DNA from: Desulfuromonas sp. TF | GTDB taxonomy: Bacteria > Desulfobacterota > Desulfuromonadia > Desulfuromonadales > ATBO01 | Length of the DNA stretch: 64,000 nt | NCBI RefSeq assembly: GCF_000472285.1 | Contig: NZ_KI421423.1 | Location: 13,711-77,710 of the forward strand | Direction: 5' to 3' | Shown here: positions 1 through 7,294 of the stretch, in pieces | Layout: each line of letters starts with the position of its first letter | Position numbering within the stretch: the stretch's first letter is position 1 | Made by a program: the position numbers and the translations under genes | The notes under the pieces: generated by a model | Seen by the model: only the letters and a program-made list of their open reading frames with translations | Database searches by the model: none | Told to the model about the DNA's origin: nothing

Positions 1-480
1 CTCCCGCCATTCCGCAACCATGACGAGAATCGTTCGAAAGATGCTCATGCCCCCCAGAAGCGGCAGGACGGCATAGAGGTACCACTCCGGAATCTCGAGT
101 ATCGTCGTTGTGGCATACGGATCCCGGAATTTCCATAAGGTCATCTCCCCTCCCAGCCACATCAGCAGGCCGCCAAAGAATATCATCGCCAGATGACCGA
201 AAACCGACAGGGGTTTCCTGGAGAACCGCAAGAGCTGGGGGACCGCGTCGATGCGGATCATCGAGCGCTGGCGGATAGCGGCGCTGGCGCCGATATAGGT
301 AGTGAAGTAGATGACGGCTCTGACCACCTCATCCGACCAGGGAAGACTCTGGGAGGTCATCTTGCGCATGATGATATTGACGAAGGCGACGACCAGGGCG
401 ACGGTGACGGCGAGGAAAAGGGACCAATCCTCGACGAATTCGATGCCTTTGTCGATTGTCTTGACGGTTTTCTTCAGCAT
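1..480 (-). CDS. TRAP transporter small permease (DctQ), C-terminus cut by the window edge
   Basis: The reading frame is open from an ATG at 480 down to base 1 (160 codons, no stop), so the gene runs out of the window. The protein starts MLKKTVKTIDKG and has four hydrophobic stretches with the DctQ-type WSDEVVRAVIYFTTYIGAS segment near residue 50. DctQ is the small membrane subunit of a tripartite ATP-independent periplasmic transporter for carboxylates or other organic anions. An AGGAGG ribosome binding site lies just upstream (484-489). It follows the IclR gene by 45 bases on the same strand, so the two are probably co-transcribed and the large permease and binding protein should lie to the left. 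Substrate cannot be read from the sequence. Confidence 0.85.
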   Translation of the reverse strand, partial: MLKKTVKTIDKGIEFVEDWSLFLAVTVALVVAFVNIIMRKMTSQSLPWSDEVVRAVIYFTTYIGASAAIRQRSMIRIDAVPQLLRFSRKPLSVFGHLAMIFFGGLLMWLGGEMTLWKFRDPYATTTILEIPEWYLYAVLPLLGGMSIFRTILVMVAEWRE

Positions 481-525
481 GAAACCTCCTGGGAACTCAG
501 CCGTTCCTTAAATGAAAAGAGATCC

Positions 526-1383
526 TCAAAGACGGGCCGCTTCAGTTTCAAGGGTGCGAACCATGTTGACGAGGCGTGGCCCGATATCGTCTTCAAGCAT
601 GTGCCGGCGAAGGAAAAAAGAGGGGGCCGCACAGTTGAAGGACAGGAGTCGGGAGCCGGCGATGGGCAACATCGGCACTCCGACGGCATTGACATCTTTG
701 CGCCAATCACCGATTGAGAAGCAGAATCCCCGATCGTGATAGTCCTTGAGCGCCTGCTCGATTCCCGCCTTGTATCTGGGCCATTCCGACGGATCCTGCT
801 TGCGGAGACGGTCCATCAGGCATTCCCGGTCTTTTTCGGGAAGTCCGCATAACAAAGCCCTCCCCATGGAAGTCGTGGCAATGGCAATATGCGTTCCCAC
901 TTCCATATGCAGGGAGATAGTGGCTTCGGTGCTGTGGCATCCTTTCAGGTAGACGATGCCCAGGCGGTCGCGAGCGCCAACGCCCACAGCCGTATGTGAA
1001 TAGTCGGCCAGGTCCTGCATCAGGGGACGGGCTATTTTCAGGATGTCCATGTTGGAAAGGAGCGAATATCCCAGCGACAGCACAGCTGTGCCCAATTGAT
1101 ATTTCCCGAGTTTTTCCGAGTAGTGAAGATATCCCAGGCGGGTCAGTGTATGGGTCAGGCGGGATACCGTCGGTTTGGGAAGGCTTGTCCGCCTGGCGAT
1201 CTCCTGGTTGCCCAGGAGCCGGTCCCCGGGTTCAAAGCAGCGCAATACTTCCAGCCCCCGGGCCAGGGCGGTAATAAATTGACGATCCTTTGCACTTTCT
1301 TCGGGTTCAACGCCGAGATACAGATCACTTGCGGGCTGTCCGGTTTTGGAAGGCATCTGGTTATAAACCCTTTTGGGATTCAT
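526..1383 (-). CDS. IclR family transcriptional regulator
   Basis: A 285-residue protein with an N-terminal winged helix-turn-helix (about residues 38-90, with LGNQEIARRTSLPKPTVSRL) and a C-terminal IclR effector-binding domain (about 105-280; GIVYLKG, TSMGRALL, the AVGVPM segment). IclR proteins bind small aromatic or organic acids and usually control an adjacent catabolic or transport operon. It sits directly upstream of the TRAP permease gene and divergent from a PcaF-type thiolase, so it probably senses the transported compound. The start at 1383 has only a weak ribosome binding site; an internal ATG nine codons in is an alternative. Inverted repeats in the divergent gap could be its operators. 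Confidence 0.9.
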   Translation of the reverse strand: MNPKRVYNQMPSKTGQPASDLYLGVEPEESAKDRQFITALARGLEVLRCFEPGDRLLGNQEIARRTSLPKPTVSRLTHTLTRLGYLHYSEKLGKYQLGTAVLSLGYSLLSNMDILKIARPLMQDLADYSHTAVGVGARDRLGIVYLKGCHSTEATISLHMEVGTHIAIATTSMGRALLCGLPEKDRECLMDRLRKQDPSEWPRYKAGIEQALKDYHDRGFCFSIGDWRKDVNAVGVPMLPIAGSRLLSFNCAAPSFFLRRHMLEDDIGPRLVNMVRTLETEAARL

Positions 1384-1577
1384 CGAGCTTTGCGGGCACG
1401 CTTGTTACCTGACGAAGATGGTGCCAGGGGCCAAATGAATTGTGGGAAAGCGTCAAAAAAGTACTAAAATGCGATAGCTGGATTTGGAAGGAGTCGGCAG
1501 CTTCCATGATTTGATTAACATCTAACCAGAAGGAGATAAGAGTGTCAAGGAAATATAACGCCGTTATTAAAAAATTA

Positions 1578-1592
1578 TTCCGCAGTGCGAAA
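1578..1592. promoter_or_regulatory. Candidate IclR operator 1
   Basis: TTCCGCA-G-TGCGAAA is an interrupted palindrome with six of seven base pairs matching across a single central base. The right arm TGCGAAA recurs in the second candidate site about 190 bases away. Form and position, between an IclR gene and its divergent neighbour, fit an IclR-family operator. This is inference; no binding data exist here. Confidence 0.4.
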
Positions 1593-1769
1593 ACGAAAAC
1601 GCTTCCGTTGGGAGATTCGTGGGCGCCTTAAGTTAAAATAAATCAGGTATAAATGCGTCCATCTACGTAAGTGTCCGAAATGGATAGAATAAAATAGATG
1701 AGACTGGTTTCGAGGTTTAATGCGATGATAATTAGAACAAGGTTTTTTTTGACCGGCTTCGGTGGGTTA

Positions 1770-1796
1770 TGCGAAACCATATTTCGCACAGCAAAA
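1770..1796. promoter_or_regulatory. Candidate IclR operator 2
   Basis: TGCGAAA-CCATA-TTTCGCA (1770-1788) is a perfect 7-bp inverted repeat with a 5-base spacer. Its second arm begins a looser palindrome, TTTCGCA-C-AGCAAAA, reaching 1796. The TGCGAAA arm is shared with site 1, giving three copies of one half-site in the divergent region. Confidence 0.4.
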
Positions 1797-1871
1797 TATC
1801 TCCTGGTTGGTGCAGTTGGTATTAACATTGTTTGAAGGCATCCTGTTCCGGCCCGCCAGGGCAATATCTGC

Positions 1872-1899
1872 TTGACAGATTACGGGTAAAATGGTACCA
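1872..1899 (+). promoter_or_regulatory. Possible promoter and TGGTACCA palindrome upstream of the thiolase gene
   Basis: A TTGACA hexamer (1872-1877) lies 93 bases upstream of the thiolase start. The sequence at the right distance for a -10 box is poor, but a perfect TGGTACCA palindrome (1892-1899) falls exactly there and could be an operator covering the promoter. The promoter assignment is weak. Confidence 0.3.
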
Positions 1900-1964
1900 G
1901 ATTACTAAAACTATAAACACAATCTGGGAATCCACATTTTAAATAACCATTGGGAGAACTGACC

Positions 1965-3170
1965 ATGCGCGAAGTTTTTATCTGTGATGCCGTTCGCACT
2001 CCGATCGGAAGCTATGGCGGGATTTTATCCGGTGTTCGGACCGATGATCTGGCCGCCCATCCCATAAAGGCTCTGATGAGGCGCAACCCTTCCGTGGACT
2101 GGGGACGGGTTGATGAAGTGATGTACGGTTGCGCCAATCAGGCCGGAGAGGACAACCGCAATGTCGCAAGAATGGCAGGTTTGCTGGCAGGGCTGCCTGT
2201 AGAGGTGCCCGCGGGGACCTTCAATCGTCTGTGTGGCTCGGGCATGGATGCGGTTGGCTGCGCCGCCCGAACCATCAAGGTCGGAGAGGCGGAGCTGATC
2301 ATCGCCGGTGGCGTGGAAAGCATGTCCCGCGCCCCTTACGTGATGAGCAAGAGTGCCACGCCTTTCGCCCGCAATGTCGAGTTTTTCGATACCACGATCG
2401 GATGGCGTTTTGTTAACCGACTCCTCAAGGACCAGTACGGGATCGATTCGATGCCCGAGACAGCTGAGAACGTGGCGGAGCAGTTCGGTGTCGCGCGGGA
2501 AGATCAGGATGCGTTTGCTCTGCGCAGCCAGCAACGGACAGCCCGGGCAGTTGCCGCCGGCGTTTTCAAGGAGGAAATCACGCCGGTGGTGATTCCTCAG
2601 CGCAAGCAGGACGACCTCGTGCTGGACGCCGACGAACATCCACGGCCGGATACCACCCTTGAAAAGCTGGCCAACCTGAAGGCGCTGTTTCGGGCCAACG
2701 GTACAGTGACGGCAGGCAATGCCTCGGGAGTCAACGACGGTGCATGCGCCTTGTTGCTTGCATCGGAGCAGGCGGCCGGTCAGTACGGTTTAGAGCCAAA
2801 GGCTCGAATCGTCGCCATGTCCACCGCCGGAGTGGAGCCCCGCATCATGGGGATGGGCCCGGTGCCGGCCACCCGCAAGGTCCTGGATATAGCCGGATTG
2901 AGCCTGAAGCAGATGGACGTCATCGAGTTGAATGAAGCCTTTGCCGCCCAGGGTCTCGCCGTGATGCGGGAGCTGGGCCTGGCCGACGATGCGCCGCAGG
3001 TGAATCCCAACGGCGGGGCCATCGCCCTGGGGCATCCGCTGGGGATGAGCGGGGCGCGCCTGGTGGCCACTGCGACGTACCAGCTGCGGCGGACCGGGGG
3101 CCGCTACGCCCTCTGCACGATGTGCATCGGGGTGGGGCAGGGGATTGCCCTGATCATCGAGCGCGTCTGA
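1965..3170 (+). CDS. Acetyl-CoA acyltransferase, 3-oxoadipyl-CoA thiolase type (PcaF/PaaJ-like)
   Basis: A 401-residue thiolase. The acyl-accepting cysteine is in NRLCGSGMDAVG (about residue 90). The other catalytic regions are NEAFAAQG, GGAIALGHPLGMSGAR with the catalytic histidine, and CTMCIGVGQG with the second cysteine. The DTTIGWRFVN and GNASGVNDGA segments are those I associate with 3-oxoadipyl-CoA thiolases of aromatic pathways. The start at 1965 (MREVFICDAVRTPIG) is preceded by GGGAG; a TTG five codons earlier lacks such a site. It would cleave a 3-oxoacyl-CoA with CoA to acetyl-CoA. It differs from the BbsAB-type thiolase at 14874, so it serves another route. Confidence 0.88.
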   Translation: MREVFICDAVRTPIGSYGGILSGVRTDDLAAHPIKALMRRNPSVDWGRVDEVMYGCANQAGEDNRNVARMAGLLAGLPVEVPAGTFNRLCGSGMDAVGCAARTIKVGEAELIIAGGVESMSRAPYVMSKSATPFARNVEFFDTTIGWRFVNRLLKDQYGIDSMPETAENVAEQFGVAREDQDAFALRSQQRTARAVAAGVFKEEITPVVIPQRKQDDLVLDADEHPRPDTTLEKLANLKALFRANGTVTAGNASGVNDGACALLLASEQAAGQYGLEPKARIVAMSTAGVEPRIMGMGPVPATRKVLDIAGLSLKQMDVIELNEAFAAQGLAVMRELGLADDAPQVNPNGGAIALGHPLGMSGARLVATATYQLRRTGGRYALCTMCIGVGQGIALIIERV

Positions 3171-3231
3171 CCCGGCTCGCGGAAGCAGGCCGGAATCTCG
3201 GCCCGAGTGAGCGCCGAGGAAGGGAAACCGG

Positions 3232-4401
3232 ATGGCAGAGGCAGAAACGATGAGACCGTATCAGGGATTCGAACAGGGACCGATCAGGCCGCCGAGTGAG
3301 GCCTACAGCCTGCTTCTTCGCATCACGCGGAATTGCCCGTGGAACCGGTGTACGTTCTGCTCTGTTTACAAAAAGAGAACGTTCTCTCTTCGCCCGGTAG
3401 AGGAGATCATTCGGGATATCGACGCCGTTCACCGGTTTGTAAACGAATTGCAGGCGCCGGGCAGATCCACCGGATCATGGGGAAAACATTTCGTTGCGGA
3501 TCTTCACTCCAAAGACCAGCAGGCCTTTTTTGCGGCGAAGAGCTGGCTTGAAAGCGGGATGGAATCTATTTTTCTCCAGGATGCCGACAGCCTGGCGATG
3601 AAGCCGGAAGATCTGATCACCGTACTCAGGCATGTGAAGGCGCGCTTTCCCATGGCCGCGCGAATCACCTCGTATGCCCGCTCGGCAACCATCGCCCGCA
3701 TCAGCGACGAAAATCTGAAGGAAATGGCCGACGCCGGACTCAACAGGATTCATATCGGCCTGGAGACCGCTTCCGACAAAATCCTGAAAATGATCCGGAA
3801 GGGGGTCACCAAAGAGATCCAGATCAAGGCGGGCGTAAAAGCCAGGAATGCCGGCATGGAAGTCTCCGAATACGTCCTGACCGGCATCGGAGGGAGCGAG
3901 TTCTGGCACGACCATGCGGTCGAAACGGCGGACGCCTTGAACCGGATCAATCCCGACTTCATCCGGTTCCGGACCTTGCGCATCTCGGACAGCCTCAAGC
4001 TTTTTGAAAACGCGGACGACACGAGTTGGAAAAGGGCTCCCGGTCTGGTTCAGGCCAAAGAAATCCGTTTGTTGATCGAAAAGCTCTCCGGTATCTCCAG
4101 CCGGATCAAAAGCGACCATATGTTCAACCTTTTTCAGGAAATCGACGGGACCTTGCCGCAGGACAAGGAAAGGCTGCTGTCCGTTCCGCAGAAGTTTATC
4201 GATATGGACCCGGAACACCGGATGCTCTTCCAGATCGGAAAGATGTACCGATATTTCTGGCAGTTGAGTGATATGCAGATCCCCGGGCGTCTTGCGCAGG
4301 TCGAAGAGATCTGCCGTCGTCTCGAAGTCACCCCTGAAAACGTCGATGAGAAAATCAACGGGATGATTCAGGAAGGGATGAGGACGGGGGTGTCTTTGTA
4401 A
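3232..4401 (+). CDS. Radical SAM protein
   Basis: A 389-residue protein with a radical SAM core. Cys35, Cys40 and Cys43 (NCPWNRCTFCSVYK) make a Cx4Cx2C cluster motif, one residue longer than the usual Cx3Cx2C. Related proteins annotated only as radical SAM carry similar CPHNRCTFC motifs. Further core segments are IFLQDADS, RIHIGLETASDKILK and EYVLTGIGG. The C-terminal 120 residues show no domain I recognise. A GGAAGGG ribosome binding site precedes the ATG at 3232. It follows the thiolase by 61 bases and may be co-transcribed, then ends before a terminator-like hairpin. The substrate cannot be told from the sequence. Confidence 0.85.
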   Translation: MAEAETMRPYQGFEQGPIRPPSEAYSLLLRITRNCPWNRCTFCSVYKKRTFSLRPVEEIIRDIDAVHRFVNELQAPGRSTGSWGKHFVADLHSKDQQAFFAAKSWLESGMESIFLQDADSLAMKPEDLITVLRHVKARFPMAARITSYARSATIARISDENLKEMADAGLNRIHIGLETASDKILKMIRKGVTKEIQIKAGVKARNAGMEVSEYVLTGIGGSEFWHDHAVETADALNRINPDFIRFRTLRISDSLKLFENADDTSWKRAPGLVQAKEIRLLIEKLSGISSRIKSDHMFNLFQEIDGTLPQDKERLLSVPQKFIDMDPEHRMLFQIGKMYRYFWQLSDMQIPGRLAQVEEICRRLEVTPENVDEKINGMIQEGMRTGVSL

Positions 4402-4480
4402 AGCCCTGACCGGGAGAATCCATCCTGTGGTGCGCGGAGGGTTTCGAGCGCAGTCCACCCCGGATTGTTAACCTGTTGAA

Positions 4481-4524
4481 AAAAGAGCGTCGCGACTTCC
4501 ATCAGATGGGAGCGCGGCGCTTTT
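4481..4524 (+). terminator. Terminator-like hairpin after the radical SAM gene
   Basis: An imperfect stem runs from AAAAGAGCGTCGCGACTTCC to its near-complement GGGAGCGCGGCGCTTTT around the loop at ATCAGAT. It is preceded by an A run and followed by TTTT then GCTTTC, as in a factor-independent terminator. It lies about 80 bases past the stop of the radical SAM gene. Confidence 0.55.
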
Positions 4525-4537
4525 GCTTTCGTAGCGC

Positions 4538-4583
4538 AGTTGATCATGTACCTTGCCAAAAGTTGATCATGTACCTTGCCAAA
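4538..4583. repeat. Perfect 23-bp tandem duplication
   Basis: Bases 4538-4560 are repeated exactly at 4561-4583, and the next two bases continue the match. Each unit contains the palindrome TGATCA. The repeat ends 28 bases before the start of the FMN-binding-type gene, so it is in its probable promoter or leader. Confidence 0.9.
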
Positions 4584-4611
4584 AGCTTTTTGGAGAAGTA
4601 CTCTGCGATTC

Positions 4612-5094
4612 ATGACAGCAAATCGGCACGCCACGGTTTTGAACTATCTTCGGGACCATCAGGTTGCGACCCTGGGCACCTGTACCGATCAGGCTCCCCG
4701 GGCAGCTGCGGTCTTCTATGTCAACGATGGTTTTACCCTATTTTTTCTCTCATCGCCAACTACACAACACTGTCTGAATCTGGCGAAAAACTCTCGGGTG
4801 GCCGTGACCATCCAGGAGGACTACGCCGACTGGCTGGAGATCAAGGGCGTCCAGATCGAAGGGGTCGCCCACGAGATCTCGGGGGAAGAGGAGGAGAAGG
4901 CCCGCCGCTTGTATGGAAAGAAGTTCCCCGTGGTCGGGAAACTGGCCCAGGCGCCTGCGGCCATCGTCAAGGCTCTGGCCAGGGTGCGCTGGTACAAGAT
5001 CGTTCCTCACAGTCTCTTTTTCATTGATAACTCGGTCGGCTTGGGTCATCGCGATGAGATCGACTTGTCGCCTGCGGAAAAAAGCTCACCCTAA
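4612..5094 (+). CDS. Pyridoxamine 5'-phosphate oxidase-like FMN-binding split-barrel protein
   Basis: A 160-residue protein of the PNPOx-like split-barrel type: N-terminal HATVLNYLRDHQVATLGT, then RAAAVFYVNDGFTLFFLSS and RVAVTIQEDYADW, the usual strand order of small FMN-binding flavin reductases and heme or F420-type relatives. The family name does not fix the substrate. I start it at ATG 4612 (MTANRHATV), where the domain begins; the ribosome binding site (GGAGAA) is distant, and a TTG 12 codons upstream inside the tandem repeat is a possible alternative. It stands alone between a terminator-like hairpin and an IS remnant. Confidence 0.75.
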   Translation: MTANRHATVLNYLRDHQVATLGTCTDQAPRAAAVFYVNDGFTLFFLSSPTTQHCLNLAKNSRVAVTIQEDYADWLEIKGVQIEGVAHEISGEEEEKARRLYGKKFPVVGKLAQAPAAIVKALARVRWYKIVPHSLFFIDNSVGLGHRDEIDLSPAEKSSP

Positions 5095-5235
5095 TCGCTT
5101 GACGAAACTTCCAGAGTCCGGCAGAGCAGAGGGGCAGTGGGCTCGCTTTTTGTCAAAGTACGCGGCGGCCTTTTTGGGGATGGCGCGCTCCTGTTTGAGC
5201 TGAGCCAGATCTCGCTTGACCCGAAACTCCTCCGA
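5086..5235 (-). pseudogene. Remnant of an IS3-family transposase (orfA end, orfB start)
   Basis: Read on the minus strand, the frame ending at a TGA (5086-5088) contains DLAQLKQERAIPKKAAAYF, which closely matches the leucine-zipper end of IS3-family OrfA (consensus RDILKKAAAYFAKE). A stop lies just upstream, so the frame is broken. A second frame through the same bases reads LLCRTLEVSSSD, similar to the MCRVLxVSRSGYY start of OrfB, as expected where the two frames overlap. Nothing else of the element is recognisable, and I see no terminal repeats. It overlaps the last bases of the neighbouring plus-strand gene. Confidence 0.6.
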
Positions 5236-5280
5236 CTAGCCGACATCGGAACCTCTCACATTTTTTATTATCTGATAAAA

Positions 5281-5546
5281 GATCAAGGTCCTTTGCCTCA
5301 TTTTTAGAAAATAATGAAATCGGCTGGAAAATCGACCTTAACCCTTTCTTGCATGTACTTTCTCTTCGCGAATAATCCCAAAAGATCAACATGTTCTGCT
5401 CCCTAGCCATCTGTTTTATCTGCTTCCTGCCATAATCACGCCTACTGTATCCCTCATACAGAAAATAACATTATTTGAAAATTATGTATGCTGGCCTGTC
5501 CCTTGTAAGAACCTTGATTTACATCTTTTTTTGTGCTGATCAAGGT
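5281..5546. promoter_or_regulatory. GATCAAGG repeats and inverted repeat upstream of the bbs promoter
   Basis: The 10-mer GATCAAGGTC occurs at 5281-5290 and again at 5538-5547. The second copy forms a perfect 8-bp inverted repeat with ACCTTGAT at 5511-5518 across a 20-base spacer. The cluster ends about 50 bases before the -24 box of the sigma-54-type promoter at 5595, where upstream activating sequences for sigma-54 activators usually lie. The core GATCAAGG also occurs in a palindrome upstream of the V4R activator gene (40004-40011). An activator-binding role is inferred. Confidence 0.45.
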
Positions 5547-5594
5547 CTTGGCATTGGGGATATAATTCCAATGATTAAAAAGTAATAACACCGT

Positions 5595-5611
5595 TTGGCA
5601 TATGGCGTGCT
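5595..5611 (+). promoter_or_regulatory. Sigma-54-type promoter for the bbs operon
   Basis: TTGGCATATGGCGTGCT has GG and GC separated by exactly 10 bases, the required -24/-12 spacing, and matches the TTGGCA -24 element fully. Transcription would start near 5622, upstream of the small CxxC gene and bbsE. Confidence 0.6.
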
Positions 5612-5793
5612 TTTGTGTGAGCTCAAATGCATTTGCCTCGGTAGCAATACATATTTACGTTCTAAGTCCGCAAGGAGAAACGACAGCCGTTTTATTTAAA
5701 GCAAATCGATGGGCGAAAGGTTGGCCATTTCCGGCACCCTGGATCGCCCATGCACTAAAGGTAAAAACAAGGTGCTTTCCCCGGGAGTGCGTA

Positions 5794-5988
5794 ATGACAA
5801 TGACATCTGCTTGTGCCTGGTGCAGAACCAATTTCGATGGAACTGGAGTTGCGGAAACCCATGGCGTCTGCGTTGGTTGTGCAAAGAAGCTGCTTCTGAA
5901 TGCGGCGAAGGATTCGCCCGACATATTGTCATCCATCCTTCAGATTTGGCCTGAGATTCTTGCACCGGCGACTCCGACCACAACTTGA
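5794..5988 (+). CDS. Small CxxC-CxxC zinc-ribbon-like protein
   Basis: A 64-residue protein starting MTMTSACAWC. Two CxxC pairs (CAWC and CVGC) are separated by 16 residues that include ETHGVC. The pattern resembles the CxxC plus SHGICxxC metal-binding tail found at the end of some PAS or response-regulator proteins, here as a free-standing protein. The ATG at 5794 is preceded by GGGAG at suitable distance; a longer frame begins inside the promoter and is unlikely. It is the first gene after the sigma-54-type promoter and lies 70 bases before bbsE, so it is probably co-transcribed with the bbs genes. Function unknown. Confidence 0.5.
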   Translation: MTMTSACAWCRTNFDGTGVAETHGVCVGCAKKLLLNAAKDSPDILSSILQIWPEILAPATPTTT

Positions 5989-6058
5989 GTGAAGTGCATA
6001 ACCAGATAATCTTTTATTGCTAGATTCAGATATGGATTAAATATAGAGGAGAAACGTA

Positions 6059-7294
6059 ATGGAACAAGATAAGTCTTTATCTAACTTAAAAATATTGGAT
6101 TTTACTGGAGAAGTAGGGCCTTATGCATCAAAGCTTTACGCCAATCTAGGCGCTGAAGTTATACATATTGAACCAATTAACGGAGATACGTTGAGACATG
6201 TTGGTCCATTTTATAAAAATAAGCCTGGAAGCAATAGTAGTCTGCAATATATTTATTACAATTCAGGCAAAAGAGGAATGGTTTTAGATCTCAAAAAAGA
6301 AAAAGGGAAAGAAGTTTTTATCGAAATGTGCAAAAGCGCAAATATATTATTTGAAAGCTTCATTCCTGGTTATTTAGAAGATTTAGGCCTCTCTTTTGAC
6401 TATTTAAGCTCAGTAAATCCCGGATTGGTACAAACCTCCATTACACCTTTTGGTCACTTAGGGCCATATCGCAATTATCCTGGATCCGATTTGACCTGTT
6501 CAGCACTTGGAGGTTTTTTGTACCTGGCAGGAATTGAGAACGACAAGCCGGTAAGGGCCTGTGACAATCAGGCCTATAGGATGGCCGAAGTCTATGCAGC
6601 CGTTGGGAGCGCAGTTGCAACTCTTTTCGCCCAACGAACGGGCATAGGTCAGTTTGTTGATGTGTCCTGTATGGAGGCTGTCGGCATGGCCCTCGAGACC
6701 GCGGCTCAATGCTGGGACCTTGAGGGGACGTTAAGAAGGGGCAGGGGCAAGGAAGCGGGTACGGCGACGATTCATCCCTGCAAAGACGGGTATGTCGCTC
6801 TCGTAGCAATCATGGGCAGGAACAAGGTCATGTGGGATCCGTTCGTCCAATGGATGAAGGACGAGGGCGTGGAAGAATGGGAGCTTTTTGGCAACGACAA
6901 CTGGATTCAGCCGGGCTATCGGGAATCGAAAGAAGCGTATGAGCTGTTTTGCCGCATCTTCGAACGCTTCAGCATGAAGCACACCAAGCAGTATCTCTAC
7001 GATGCAGGGCAGGCTCACCGGGTCGCCATCAGTCCCGTCAGCGACGGCAAAGATCTTCTTGAGAACCCACAGCTCAATTATCACGAATTCTGGAAGCGTC
7101 TGTATCACGATCCTATCCAGGCGGAAGTGGTCTGTCCCGGACCTCCATATGTCTTTGGCAACCTGGAATGGCGGTTGGGCGCGGCCCCCTCATTTGGTCA
7201 GCACACCGCCGAGGTGTTGGGCGAATGCGGATTCAGTAAAGCCGAGATCGATGCGCTTGATAAAGAGGGAGTGGTTTATGTTGCAAAATCTTAG
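6059..7294 (+). CDS. bbsE: Succinyl-CoA:benzylsuccinate CoA-transferase subunit E (family III CoA transferase)
   Basis: A 411-residue family III (CaiB/BaiF) CoA transferase: [29 protein letters not shown] at the start, [11 protein letters not shown] in the middle. With the next gene it matches the BbsE-BbsF pair that moves CoA from succinyl-CoA to (R)-benzylsuccinate. When I align the two subunits by eye on RTGxGQ, the catalytic aspartate of BbsF (YTDHVM) falls on an alanine here (QAYRMA), so this is probably the non-catalytic partner. GAGGAG precedes the ATG. Odd feature: the first 450 bases are strongly AT-rich and the rest is not (see findings). Confidence 0.85.
   Translation: MEQDKSLSNLKILDFTGEVGPYASKLYANLGAEVIHIEPINGDTLRHVGPFYKNKPGSNSSLQYIYYNSGKRGMVLDLKKEKGKEVFIEMCKSANILFESFIPGYLEDLGLSFDYLSSVNPGLVQTSITPFGHLGPYRNYPGSDLTCSALGGFLYLAGIENDKPVRACDNQAYRMAEVYAAVGSAVATLFAQRTGIGQFVDVSCMEAVGMALETAAQCWDLEGTLRRGRGKEAGTATIHPCKDGYVALVAIMGRNKVMWDPFVQWMKDEGVEEWELFGNDNWIQPGYRESKEAYELFCRIFERFSMKHTKQYLYDAGQAHRVAISPVSDGKDLLENPQLNYHEFWKRLYHDPIQAEVVCPGPPYVFGNLEWRLGAAPSFGQHTAEVLGECGFSKAEIDALDKEGVVYVAKS

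Larger units (their letters stand above)
1384..1964. other. Divergent intergenic region
   Basis: This 581-base AT-rich gap separates the minus-strand IclR gene from the plus-strand thiolase gene. I see no convincing protein gene in it. It holds two inverted-repeat clusters built on TGCGAAA and a TTGACA hexamer with a TGGTACCA palindrome; these are listed separately. Confidence 0.6.

Noticed and set aside
1542-1631. 29-codon GTG frame with AGGAG upstream in the IclR-thiolase gap
   Set aside because: It resembles nothing, and the TTCCGCA/TGCGAAA palindrome lies inside it; more likely operator DNA than a gene.
5153-5410. Minus-strand frame of 85 codons
   Set aside because: It runs through the IS3 remnant in a different frame and shows no protein family character.
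5602-5793. Longer 5' extension of the CxxC protein from ATG 5602
   Set aside because: This ATG is inside the -24/-12 promoter and before the predicted start of transcription; 5794 has a better ribosome binding site.
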